A stretch of DNA of 64,000 nt from an uncultured Dorea sp. (GTDB lineage Bacteria > Bacillota > Clostridia > Lachnospirales > Lachnospiraceae): contig CAMSTW010000010.1 in NCBI GenBank assembly GCA_947063855.1, forward strand, positions 1 through 64,000, written 5' to 3'. A program made the position numbers and the translations under genes. Of this stretch, positions 20,801 to 29,487 are shown piece after piece; the stretch's first letter is position 1, and each line of letters opens with the position of its first letter. A model generated the notes under the pieces. That model saw only the letters and a list, made by a program, of their open reading frames with translations. It was not told the origin of the DNA and did no database searches.

Positions 20801-23037
20801 AACCCTTCCCAAAGCTTGCGGAACGGATAGGCATCTAACGGTTCCGCATCCGGATCGCTATGGATATACCGGCTGGTTTTCAGATCGTTTCCAAGCAGTT
20901 CCTCCTGATCCCATGCGGTCTTATAAGACAGCGCGGCGTTCTCTTCGATGAGTCTGCCAAGCTTTTTGCACACACGGACACAAGCCTCTTCACCGTATTG
21001 GAACAAACTTGGCGCCTTGTTATTGTCAATCTCCACAGGCGGCAGTATCCATTCCTTCCCCACATCATACAGGCCGTATCCCGGTGTATTCAGGATATCC
21101 TGGGCGCTGCTTGCTTCTCCTAAGAGCTCTGTTAAAAGTACCTGTTCTTTCCCTGTCGGCTCCCGCAGCGCGCGAAGATGCGGGATTACCTCTTCAAAGC
21201 AGGCGGCGTTCTCCTTCTTTAACGTAAGTGCCAGATCAAGGGCGCCCATATGACATTCTTCGGATGGCTCCTTAAGAAGCCGGGTAATCGATGAGGCAAG
21301 CGCATCCTTATCCTGTCTTCGAAGAAGCGCCAGTGTTCCCTTGCGCCCCTTTTTATATTTCAGATTCTTCTCAATCTGTATGTAATCCTCTTGGGTAAGT
21401 TCCATATCCTCTGCCAGACGGCAGGCTTCCTGGTTCGTATACTCTTCCGGGTTGTGGAGCAGTTCGAACAGTATTTTTTTTCGTGCGGCTGTCTTTGGAC
21501 GATAAAGCAGAAGTCTGGCGGCGGCCGCCCTCGACGCGCCGTAATAAGTATAACCTGTACCCTGCCCGATCAGAGGGATGAATCCTGCCGCCTCATCAAG
21601 CACCCCTTCATCCTTAAGCATCCACGCAATCAGGCAGAGACGCTCGGCCAGATCGGACTGACTCATATGCACCTGATGCCAGGGAAAGATACAGGGTGAA
21701 AGTGTGACTCCCTTCTTAGGCGTTCGCGCAAGTATCTCTTTCAGGACCTGATAGCATCTTAACGCCTCATCTCTTCCGGCAAACATCTCCTCCGGCGCCA
21801 TATCTCTGGGTTTTACCACTTTGCTGTTCCGGAAAGAATAAGTATTACTGTCTTCTGCCTTCACAAGTCTGTAGAAATGATTACTTACCGATCCCATAAA
21901 ACATGGCATGAAACAAGCCACAAATTCCTGATCGTCAGAATCGTTCAGGAGGATTTCTTTTGCCGCCTGCATCCTTAAACATTCGTCCTGAATCGAACCG
22001 GTAAAATAAGAAGCCGTCATCTTCTGATGCTTCGTGCCATGGAAGATCAACTGCCTTACGGCCTCAACCGCTTCATTCGCGTCATAGAATCCCTTCGCCC
22101 AGAGTGCACAGCTGATTGCGACAGAATCTTCTGTATGAAGCTGCTCTTCACAAAACGCAGGGTCTCTCAAACACTGCCCCATCTGCCGTAGTAATTTATC
22201 CGAAATCCTGTCCACGCTTCTTTCGTCAAATATCCCAATCCAGGTGGAGACTGCCCTCTTTACAGAAGAGTACCGAATCAGATCATTCTCCTCAATGCCG
22301 GCAAACAGATGTAAGAACGCCTCCGGCCGTCCGGCGTCCATCATCTCGCAGACCGCCTGTCTCGCTCCCTCCTGCAGTCTTGCCGCCAGAAGGAATCTGC
22401 CAAGGATATCATATAATTCCTCATTCCGGCACATCACGATTCCCTTGATCAGCTCGTGGCTGAGCATAGCCGTATTCCCTTCGCCAAGGAGAATATCCTT
22501 CACTGCCTGCACCGCTTTTTCCTCTCCCCGGTCAATCTGCGCCGCCAGTATCTCCGCGTAAGAGAAATGTTCGTTCCGCGCATGGTCGTAAATCTCCGGC
22601 GCCGTATTCCCGGTCAGAAGATCCGCAAGCGCAGCACCGTAGAACCCAAGCCTTGAATACGCCCTTAATATCCTTACGCTCTGCTCCGCAAAAGGCGCAT
22701 AGCTGTCCGACCTGAGACTTCTTCTGTACCATCCTGCCGTCATCTGGTACTGGTTCATCTGATCCAGCGCATAATAAAACTCATCCCTGCAGCCTTTGGG
22801 CACACACACATCTACCAGATTCTTATACTTGCTTTGGTATAGTTCGCTCAGCGTTCCAAAGGTCTTCCCTGCCAGAAGCTTTCTCATCTCATTGCAGACG
22901 TTCTGAGGGATCGTATAGCCATAGACATCCGGCAGCATCTCCTTTTCCTGCTTCGAAAGACGGTTCCCCTTCCCGGCTGTTTCCTTCACCCAGTCTTCTG
23001 TTAATTTCCTTCTCGTCTGATATGTAAATTCCGCCAT
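17863..23037 (-). CDS. DUF4132 (DUF5724/DUF4132-type) giant protein, 1724 aa
   Basis: C-terminal module WVADYEDGLQKIYYKENIVACIYAMADWFTPSDIEAPTLEWVAFSDRKTGKP...SEVMRDVDLAVSVAHAGGVDPETSHSTIEMR typical of DUF4132/MolR-like proteins. Confidence 0.7.
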   Translation of the reverse strand: MAEFTYQTRRKLTEDWVKETAGKGNRLSKQEKEMLPDVYGYTIPQNVCNEMRKLLAGKTFGTLSELYQSKYKNLVDVCVPKGCRDEFYYALDQMNQYQMTAGWYRRSLRSDSYAPFAEQSVRILRAYSRLGFYGAALADLLTGNTAPEIYDHARNEHFSYAEILAAQIDRGEEKAVQAVKDILLGEGNTAMLSHELIKGIVMCRNEELYDILGRFLLAARLQEGARQAVCEMMDAGRPEAFLHLFAGIEENDLIRYSSVKRAVSTWIGIFDERSVDRISDKLLRQMGQCLRDPAFCEEQLHTEDSVAISCALWAKGFYDANEAVEAVRQLIFHGTKHQKMTASYFTGSIQDECLRMQAAKEILLNDSDDQEFVACFMPCFMGSVSNHFYRLVKAEDSNTYSFRNSKVVKPRDMAPEEMFAGRDEALRCYQVLKEILARTPKKGVTLSPCIFPWHQVHMSQSDLAERLCLIAWMLKDEGVLDEAAGFIPLIGQGTGYTYYGASRAAAARLLLYRPKTAARKKILFELLHNPEEYTNQEACRLAEDMELTQEDYIQIEKNLKYKKGRKGTLALLRRQDKDALASSITRLLKEPSEECHMGALDLALTLKKENAACFEEVIPHLRALREPTGKEQVLLTELLGEASSAQDILNTPGYGLYDVGKEWILPPVEIDNNKAPSLFQYGEEACVRVCKKLGRLIEENAALSYKTAWDQEELLGNDLKTSRYIHSDPDAEPLDAYPFRKLWEGFYEREIKDPGLLLEVLLYDQCCQQMESYIQNKRLYKQVFGAGLMKRLPFQNLLPTISHIRQVRTVISVLSAQYIPASLKAEFALYGMARFLSVLDTSNDIFSVSEKRWNGEVVTYTRRSAELPVFAEMIRWLSDADEKDWGSAFTLRFRLGQHYLGQEMREKNRQYSYQRSNRCYLGLADYVECYMRGFWDKDLFYKAVFSFGELGTLLEAVSTVEQKGAVTSRYAGVYALNSFFGTNVIKPVDGKYHFDTIGEEMPKMAFAHEVYEELVPLVLSVELKRGEQPTPFSEYINRIRVVCGIDYMIQILTALGKDPLKRGYVYSSSLSERKSVLSHLLKVCAPKPGETAEDLGAALKGTDITKKRLVELAMYAQQWIPMIEAYLKIPGFASTCYYFMAHTSERFDEQVTSVIAKYTPLSPEELGDGAFDIHWFFEAYGRVGEKNFKLLYDAAKYSSSGTAHGRARKYADAALGKVEKEALKSEIDAKRNKDLLMSLPLLPLTDKKLKREEELLDRYQFIQKYKKESRQFGAQRRASEGRAAEIALRNLSVNAGFTDVTRLVLRMEGKLAEQSGAYFDWQSVGEIELMISVDENGKSSLKCKKGGKILKSVPAKYKKDEAVKRYQEVTKQLKEQYGRTKQMMEQAMEDRTDFEVWEFLELKRNPVVRPIVENLLVKLSDDTKTDQAALIGFLTEEGIAGHKGTVTPVKVDERILIAHPCDLYTGGCWHEFQKLLFERKIKQPFKQVFRELYLKLDEEREKTESRLFSGNQIQPQKTAGALRGRRWVADYEDGLQKIYYKENIVACIYAMADWFTPSDIEAPTLEWVAFSDRKTGKPKKITEIPDIIYSEVMRDVDLAVSVAHAGGVDPETSHSTIEMRRAIAECNLELFKIKNVRLEGSHAIIDGKMGQYSVHLGSGVVHQTGNAMLFVVPVHSQHRGRIFLPFIDDDPKTAEIMSKILLFAEDTKIKDPGILSQIRQGQAF

Positions 23038-23262
23038 ATCCGTTCCTTCCTTCTTACTCTCATTCTACTCTTCTTTTCCTGCCCCGGACAAGCCGGAGCC
23101 AAAATGCGCAGTATTTCGTTGTTAAGCGCCTAATCTGTCAGACATACTCTGACACTCCTGTCATAAGCGTGTTTCGAATCCATACCACACTTCCGCATCA
23201 GCATCCCGTCTCAATTTTGCAAAAATATGCCGCCTGTATAGTTGGAAATGTGTCTGGTCCGG

Positions 23263-23679
23263 CTATCCCGACAGCATCGTAAGCCTCACAAAGGTAAAAA
23301 CCAGATCCTCCCTATAGGGTATCGCGTCTTCAAGCCCCGTCAGTTCTTCATCGCCGGCAAATACCCTGTAGATCCCATCCTCAAAGCATTGGATTGTATT
23401 TTCGGCCGCTTCTTTAAAACTGGCTTTCCCGCCGTAATGCACGCCAAAGGAGACCTTGCCCCGCAAAGCCTGCCCCGCAATCTCCTCCCGTGTCAAAAAA
23501 GGCAGAAGCTGCCCCTCGTCCGTCCGCTCATTGTAATCCTTCACGCCAAGCTTCGTAAGTTCAAGCAGCAATTCCCGAACCGTCTCCGGCCTCTCATCCA
23601 GAACGAAAGGGACTGGGGGGAGCTCCTTACTCATGCGTCTGCCCGGCTTTTTCATCCTTACATAGATTGTAAATGACAT
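23263..23679 (-). CDS. Hypothetical protein, co-directional upstream of the DUF4132 gene
   Basis: 138-aa ORF with coherent coding character, MSFTIYVRMKKPGRRM... Confidence 0.6.
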   Translation of the reverse strand: MSFTIYVRMKKPGRRMSKELPPVPFVLDERPETVRELLLELTKLGVKDYNERTDEGQLLPFLTREEIAGQALRGKVSFGVHYGGKASFKEAAENTIQCFEDGIYRVFAGDEELTGLEDAIPYREDLVFTFVRLTMLSG

Positions 23680-23829
23680 CTTTTCGCCCTCCGCATTTTC
23701 CTGTCATTCAAATGAATCCGCATTTTCATACAATTCCTAAGAAAACTGGACTCACATCTTCCTCTACGTATAAGTATACTTAGCGAAGCCGGAAATAGCA
23801 ACTATGTTCATCGAAAAGGTACAAAATAA

Positions 23830-24354
23830 CTACAGGACATGGTAATGCGGCTTCTCTTCCCCATACAGCCAGTAAGAAAGATATCCCCCAAGAAAGATTC
23901 CAAGCGCACACAGTCCCGAGAAAATAATCATAAAGGGCAGGCAAATCTGCCCAAATAACTGAAAAGGCTGATTGCTGTAATCCCAGACCGCCATATGAAG
24001 CCATTTATTTACAACAATTCCTGTGATGAACTCCATCGCCGTCACAAATATGATACACCTGAGGATCTGTCTCCATAACGCATCCTCCCAGCGGACTGCC
24101 TGCCCCTGCACCGTGAAAAAGACCATACAGACTCCGCCAAGTATGAACATGGACCAATGGGAAAAACCACGGAAAAACACCTCAAAAAAGTAATAAAGAC
24201 ATCCCCCTAATGTCCACAGGAACAAATATTCACTTACTTTTTTCATACTCAATTTACTCATAGAAAAAACGCCCTCACTCATGTTATTCATAACATAGTG
24301 TAAGCGTTTTCGCCGCAGATTATAGGTGGTATTTATTTCTCTGTATTTTTTCAC
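23830..24354 (-). CDS. CmpB-type putative ABC transporter permease family membrane protein
   Basis: FLWTLGGCLYYFFEVFFRGFSHWSMFILGGVCMVFF, GIVVNKWLHMAVWDYSNQPFQLFGQICLPF. Confidence 0.75.
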   Translation of the reverse strand: MKKYREINTTYNLRRKRLHYVMNNMSEGVFSMSKLSMKKVSEYLFLWTLGGCLYYFFEVFFRGFSHWSMFILGGVCMVFFTVQGQAVRWEDALWRQILRCIIFVTAMEFITGIVVNKWLHMAVWDYSNQPFQLFGQICLPFMIIFSGLCALGIFLGGYLSYWLYGEEKPHYHVL

Positions 24355-24611
24355 TCATTTTTCAAGAAATCACTGAACTCTTTCAGTTCCTTTTTTCGTT
24401 CTTCCGGCAGAAGATTGAATTCAATGCCCTGAACGGCTCCTTCCAGTGCATACAAATGCACCAGGCAGACATTCGGATACCGCTGCTTCAACTTTACAAA
24501 AGTCTGTTCGGCTCCAGCCTTAATAAGCTTCTCCTGTGAATCAATTCCAATCGCTGTAAGCTTCTTTGACATTTCCCTGCCTATATTCATCATAGTGGTC
24601 AATTCCGTCAT
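24351..24611 (-). CDS. TfoX/Sxy C-terminal domain protein
   Basis: MNIGREMSKKLTAIGIDSQEKLIKAGAEQTFVKLKQRYPNVCLVHLYALEGAVQGI. Confidence 0.85.
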   Translation of the reverse strand: MTELTTMMNIGREMSKKLTAIGIDSQEKLIKAGAEQTFVKLKQRYPNVCLVHLYALEGAVQGIEFNLLPEERKKELKEFSDFLKNE

Positions 24612-24624
24612 AATTCTCTCCGTT

Positions 24625-25839
24625 TCATATATGATCTATTTCAGAAACCTCTTCATAGATCCCACTGATCTTCTTAGAAGTATTCTCCCACAGATATTCT
24701 TCCGAGACCATCTCCTGTGCCTTTCTTCCCACTTCGTTCACAATCTCATTATGTTCAAATATATACACAAGCCTTCCCGCCAGTTCCCGGACATTTTCCG
24801 CTTCATACAGGAATCCATTCTCCCCGTCACGGATTAACTCGGTAAAGCCTCCGACATCCGACGCAAGGACGCAGCATCCTCTGCTCATAGCCTCAAGAGC
24901 CGCCGTCGAAAAAGCTTCCTTTCTGCTTGGAAGGACGACGCACATTGCTTTCTCATAGTACTTCAAAACCTGATCCTGACTTATCAGACCTGTAAATTCT
25001 GTCTGTTCCCACACATGCAGTTCCTCACATAAGCCCTTCAGCCTGGCTTCTGTGCTTCCGGTTCCGATGATCGTAAGCCGGACTCTTTCCCTGTAAGCAT
25101 CCGGCAGCAGGCTGACGGCACGAATCAACTGATCCACGCCCTTTACTTCTTCAAGTCTTCCGCAGAAGACAATCTCCCCATCCGGAAGAATCGGCTTCTT
25201 CCGCTTCTTGATCGTAAGATTCACACTGTTATGAATCGTCCGTATCTTACTCTCGTCCCGGAATATGAATCTTTGAAGGATCTCATCCCGGATAAAATCA
25301 CTGACACACAGGATCTTGTCCACGTTATTGACCAGATACCGACGCACATTGTCGATCATCCATCCCTCTCCCGAATTCATGGAATGCATGGTCACTATCA
25401 CAGGTATCTCAAGATACCTGCCAAGCATCACCGCGCCAAAGGAGATAAACGCGTCGTGAAGATGAATCAGCCGGTAACTGTCTTCCGAATCGTCCAGATA
25501 CGCCATTGCTCCTTTTAAGAATAACTGGTTCAGGATTGCGGTCTCATAATCAAAGACATCCTTTTCCTCCAGATCAGAAAGAATCGTCTGCTCTTCTTTG
25601 GAGAGAAGATGCGCAAAATCCGTATATACTTCCACTACTTTACGTTCCGTCGTATCCTCAGTGACCGCATACAGCGTCTCTTTGGGATACTTGTACGCCG
25701 CGCTGGTCTTCATGCGCCCAATCAGCAAAGTAAGCGGATATCCTTGTCTTATTAATTCATCTGCCAGGTTTTTCACATGTATCCCGATTCCGCCATAAGA
25801 CGGTTCATAATCAGGCGATATAATCAGTATTCTCTTCAT
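24625..25839 (-). CDS. Glycosyltransferase family 4 protein
   Basis: DYEPSYGGIGIHVKNLADEL; FCGRLEEVKGVDQLIRAV; PSRKEAFSTAALEAMSRGCCVLASDVGGFTELI. Confidence 0.9.
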   Translation of the reverse strand: MKRILIISPDYEPSYGGIGIHVKNLADELIRQGYPLTLLIGRMKTSAAYKYPKETLYAVTEDTTERKVVEVYTDFAHLLSKEEQTILSDLEEKDVFDYETAILNQLFLKGAMAYLDDSEDSYRLIHLHDAFISFGAVMLGRYLEIPVIVTMHSMNSGEGWMIDNVRRYLVNNVDKILCVSDFIRDEILQRFIFRDESKIRTIHNSVNLTIKKRKKPILPDGEIVFCGRLEEVKGVDQLIRAVSLLPDAYRERVRLTIIGTGSTEARLKGLCEELHVWEQTEFTGLISQDQVLKYYEKAMCVVLPSRKEAFSTAALEAMSRGCCVLASDVGGFTELIRDGENGFLYEAENVRELAGRLVYIFEHNEIVNEVGRKAQEMVSEEYLWENTSKKISGIYEEVSEIDHI

Positions 25840-25847
25840 TGGAAATC

Positions 25848-26813
25848 TTACACCCTTTTTCTGTATCCTGTAGTAAAATCCACTTCATTTCGAAGAGGTC
25901 TCCCCTCAAGAAATGCCTGGAAATTCTCTCCTGCAATCTTCACCGCCCGCTCAAGAATATCCAGTGTATGATAATTCCCCGCCACATGGGGAGTAATCAT
26001 CAGATTCGGCGTATCCCAAAGCAGGGAATCCTCCGGCAGAGGTTCCTGCTCCGCCACATCTATCGCCGCGCCCGCAATCACGCCTTCTTTCAGTACTCTG
26101 ATCAGATCCTGCGTGGGAATCAGGCTCCCGCGGCCGATATTAACAAGCACCGCCTCCGGCTTCATCAGACGAAGCTTTCTCTCATCCAACAGATGACAGG
26201 TCTCAGGTGTCTCCGGCAGTGTACATACAACAATATCGGCACATGGCAGCAGTTCTTCCAGTGCATCCATCTGATACAAACCTTCCAGATATTCCGGCTT
26301 ATCTGCCGGACTTCGCCTCACACCGGTTACCTTACTGCCCAGAGCATTCATTTTCCGTGCAAATGTATCGCCAATATCGCCCAGGCCTAATACCAGCGTT
26401 TTGCTGCCCGCAATATTTGTTACCATTCCCTCGTCATGCCAGTTGTGCTTTTTACGGTTCTCTTCATACAGGGGTAATTTCTTCTTCAATGCAAATACAA
26501 CCCCGATCAGATATTCTGCAATCGTAACACCGTATGCGCCCGTGGCATTACACAATTTCACCCCTGCCGGGAGGACGCCCGGGCGAACATACTCGTTAGA
26601 TCCTGCGCTGTCCAACTGCAAAAACTGAAGATGCCGTGCATGCGGCAGATACTCTGTCTTCACATTGCCCAATATGTAGTCCGCACGCTCAACCATCTCT
26701 CTGGCTGCTCCTTCTTTACGTGATGCATAGGTAAAATGCATGTCCTTACCGATTGATTCCAGATACCTGCGGTGTTCCTCAAGAACCGGTATCGTTACTA
26801 ATACTTCCTTCAT
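25848..26813 (-). CDS. D-2-hydroxyacid dehydrogenase
   Basis: TLVLGLGDIGDTFARKMNALGSKVTGV; LVNIGRGSLIPTQDLI; NLMITPHVAGNY. Confidence 0.9.
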   Translation of the reverse strand: MKEVLVTIPVLEEHRRYLESIGKDMHFTYASRKEGAAREMVERADYILGNVKTEYLPHARHLQFLQLDSAGSNEYVRPGVLPAGVKLCNATGAYGVTIAEYLIGVVFALKKKLPLYEENRKKHNWHDEGMVTNIAGSKTLVLGLGDIGDTFARKMNALGSKVTGVRRSPADKPEYLEGLYQMDALEELLPCADIVVCTLPETPETCHLLDERKLRLMKPEAVLVNIGRGSLIPTQDLIRVLKEGVIAGAAIDVAEQEPLPEDSLLWDTPNLMITPHVAGNYHTLDILERAVKIAGENFQAFLEGRPLRNEVDFTTGYRKRV

Positions 26814-27160
26814 CTATTGATTTCCTTTCTGTAATTAAATTCATCATGAAACAGATATCTATTAGCCAATTGCCAGAAATGAAAGCCTGCCCCCCTGATC
26901 CTCTGTCCATAAATACTTCATATTCCTATCAGTTCTTTCTGTAAAGATATAAACATTCACTGGACTATTATACCATATTTTTACTATATTACATATAAAA
27001 TTTTTTATGTACATTTTCCATGTACATTTATTTTCATCAAAACTGATATATGTAATGGAAATTCATGTGTTTTCCCGGAGTGGTTTTTCGTGAGGCAGAC
27101 GATTCGAGAACTATCAAGACAAATGTCGAAATATGTCGAAAAAATTAGCTGTAACACATA

Positions 27161-27189
27161 TTGTCACAAGAATATTCACATGGTAGAAT
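27161..27189 (+). promoter_or_regulatory. Sigma-A type promoter for the JAMM-motif gene pair
   Basis: TTGTCA (27161-27166), 17 bp, TAGAAT (27184-27189). Confidence 0.6.
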
Positions 27190-27245
27190 AACATTAATAG
27201 ATTAGCAGGGGATGAAGATTACATCTATGCGAATTCCAATACATT

Positions 27246-27758
27246 GTGGTACATAACAATATTGTATCGAAAGTAAAAACGTATAAAAGAGAACATCAGA
27301 TAAATTCAATTGTATTATCATCTACAAAGTCAACTATCATTTCATTACATGCGATACGGAACGGAGATGCCGGGTTGAACTCGCATAGACAGTCATTGTT
27401 GAATAGAGTGTTGAATAGAGGCGAATGGGCATATTTTAAAAGAGGTTCTATTGAGATGAAGGATCTTGCATATTTGACTGCAAAGACAGGTGATGAATTT
27501 GCTTTATTACGTGGGAAAAAAGCAGATATTCTTTTTCACGGAGATTCAAAACGATGCAAATTTGACGATAGATTGGGAAATCAATTAATAACACATAAAC
27601 TAAGCCTTATAGGGCATTCACATCCTGGAGAACCGATTCCCCACCCATCTAATGAGGACAGGCAGGCTTTGAAAAAAATTGGACAGTCCAAGAGTGCTAT
27701 AATATCTGCTATGACTGGTATATGTTTGGAATTTAGTGAACATTCTTTTGAAATATAA
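27246..27758 (+). CDS. JAMM/JAB-type metallopeptidase-like protein (toxin- or phage-associated type)
   Basis: TGDEFALLRG...GHSHPGEPIPHPSNEDR matches E...HxH(P)x(n)SxxD. GTG start as tracked; the start is uncertain. Confidence 0.6.
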   Translation: MVHNNIVSKVKTYKREHQINSIVLSSTKSTIISLHAIRNGDAGLNSHRQSLLNRVLNRGEWAYFKRGSIEMKDLAYLTAKTGDEFALLRGKKADILFHGDSKRCKFDDRLGNQLITHKLSLIGHSHPGEPIPHPSNEDRQALKKIGQSKSAIISAMTGICLEFSEHSFEI

Positions 27759-27773
27759 TATGCGGAAGGTAAG

Positions 27774-28079
27774 GTGATAGGATTGTTAACATATGAAGAA
27801 GCAAAAAAGATCGGTATTCATGCCTGTATAGATAAGTTAGGCAGGGATTTTGTACGTAAGTACCGAGAGACTTCATGTTCTGCTTATGGAGATATGGAGG
27901 ATTTTGCGTATTGCTTTGTCGGGGTAAGTAATATAGCAGATGATTTGACCAATCCTTCCATTGTTCTTTCTTCTGCGCCAGAAGCTCAATTTCCATATAT
28001 AGCAAGCTGCAATGTGGAGTATGCGGATGGGAAGATTACTTTTCTTGAATGTATATTACCAACGGATACTACAGCATAA
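27774..28079 (+). CDS. Small acidic protein, putative partner/immunity protein of the JAMM gene
   Basis: 101 aa, 15 bp downstream of the JAMM ORF; MIGLLTYEEAKKIGIHACIDKLGRDFVRKYRE. Confidence 0.55.
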   Translation: MIGLLTYEEAKKIGIHACIDKLGRDFVRKYRETSCSAYGDMEDFAYCFVGVSNIADDLTNPSIVLSSAPEAQFPYIASCNVEYADGKITFLECILPTDTTA

Positions 28080-28098
28080 GAAAGCAGACCATTCCAAG

Positions 28099-28154
28099 TA
28101 CAGGAGCCGATGTACATATTATGTATCACTGGCTCCTGTATAATAGCTTTTTTT
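28099..28154 (+). terminator. Hairpin plus T-tract terminating the JAMM pair, overlapping the 3' end of the convergent methyltransferase
   Basis: TACAGGAGCC (28099-28108) / GGCTCCTGTA (28131-28140), T7 at 28148-28154. Confidence 0.55.
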
Positions 28155-28976
28155 CTGAAAAACCGCCGCCTGAAACGAAGCCATCTCGTCTCCATTTTTA
28201 CAGGAAAACTGCATATGCGTACCCTTTACCTGGCAAATATCCTGACAGGCCAAAGCACGGACCAGGCCGGCGTACGCGCCGTCATCCTCATAACGCTCTA
28301 TGCTGATCAGATACCCCTGCGGCTTTATGCGTGCTGCGAGTATCTTCGCATACTCCTTATGCCGTTCTGTCTGTTCCTCTACAGAAAGTGCAGACCTTCC
28401 TGATTCCTCACAAAGCGGCCGCCACGCTACATTCTCATGCACTGTACGGCAGGAAAACAATACGCCGTACTTCTCATGCCCCGCCGCTTTTAAAGCGGCA
28501 AACTGCACGTTATCCAACTGAAGCCTCCCCGCAAGCTCTTCTGCTACAGAGATCGCATTCCGGGACAGATCGACGCCTGTGACAGAAGAATCCGGATGTA
28601 ACTGCGCCAGAAAGCAGGTCAGGATTCCATTTCCACAGCCATAGTCAAGAATATCCCCCCGCCAGAAAGACTCATACCGAAGCAGACAATCCATGGCGCG
28701 CCGGAAAAATACACGATCATAGAAAGAAGCTCCCAGAAGGCTCATCTCAAGGCTCTGATTCATATAATCCACCAGCGCCTCCTGCCGGTGAAGATACGGC
28801 GTATCTTTTGCACCGTACACCAGCCGTTCTTCTGACTGGTCAAATAATTCCGTCAGCCTTTCAATGTGCCTTTCGCCTTCATCTTCTCCATAGACAGAAA
28901 GAAGCGCCGTATCCAGTTCGGAAATCTTGCGGACACCGGCCTCTGAAAGATATTCTTTTATCCTTGAATCTAACAT
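28119..28976 (-). CDS. Class I SAM-dependent methyltransferase
   Basis: ILDYGCGNGILTCFLAQLHPDSSVTGVDLSRNAISVA. Confidence 0.88.
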   Translation of the reverse strand: MLDSRIKEYLSEAGVRKISELDTALLSVYGEDEGERHIERLTELFDQSEERLVYGAKDTPYLHRQEALVDYMNQSLEMSLLGASFYDRVFFRRAMDCLLRYESFWRGDILDYGCGNGILTCFLAQLHPDSSVTGVDLSRNAISVAEELAGRLQLDNVQFAALKAAGHEKYGVLFSCRTVHENVAWRPLCEESGRSALSVEEQTERHKEYAKILAARIKPQGYLISIERYEDDGAYAGLVRALACQDICQVKGTHMQFSCKNGDEMASFQAAVFQKKSYYTGASDT

Positions 28977-29404
28977 ATATTCTCACAGCCCCTTCTTCTC
29001 ACCTCGCTAAGGAGTTTGGGCTGTATCTTCGGATACGTCCAATGCTCCGGATATTCTTCTGTGACTACAATCTTCTCTATCTCACTGTGTAACGCTCCTT
29101 CGAATTCCCTGATCTCGGCGTAATACAGCATTCCAAAGGTCTCCTGCCCTTCCGGATCATCCCTGGACGCCGCCGAATATACACAGACCGGTTCTATGCT
29201 GTAATCAACCGCTCCGGTTTCCTCGTAAAGTTCTCTCCTTGCCGTCTCAAGAATCGTCTCGCCCTCTTCTCTGTGCCCTCCCGGCACCTCCAGTGTATCT
29301 CTGGACTTATGCTTGCAGAAAACATACTTTCCGTTTGTCCTTGCGATAATCACCGCAAATTTCAGCAGACTGTCCTCCACCTCTTCATAAAAACGTACAA
29401 TCAT
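28970..29404 (-). CDS. NUDIX hydrolase
   Basis: Nudix box GGHREEGETILETARRELYEETGA. Confidence 0.93.
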   Translation of the reverse strand: MIVRFYEEVEDSLLKFAVIIARTNGKYVFCKHKSRDTLEVPGGHREEGETILETARRELYEETGAVDYSIEPVCVYSAASRDDPEGQETFGMLYYAEIREFEGALHSEIEKIVVTEEYPEHWTYPKIQPKLLSEVRRRGCENIC

Positions 29405-29487
29405 ATGTATTTCTCCTTATTTTATATTTTGTATTTATATTTTGTCTGTTTTATCTCATGTCTGCGGATTTCTTTGGGAACATTTTC

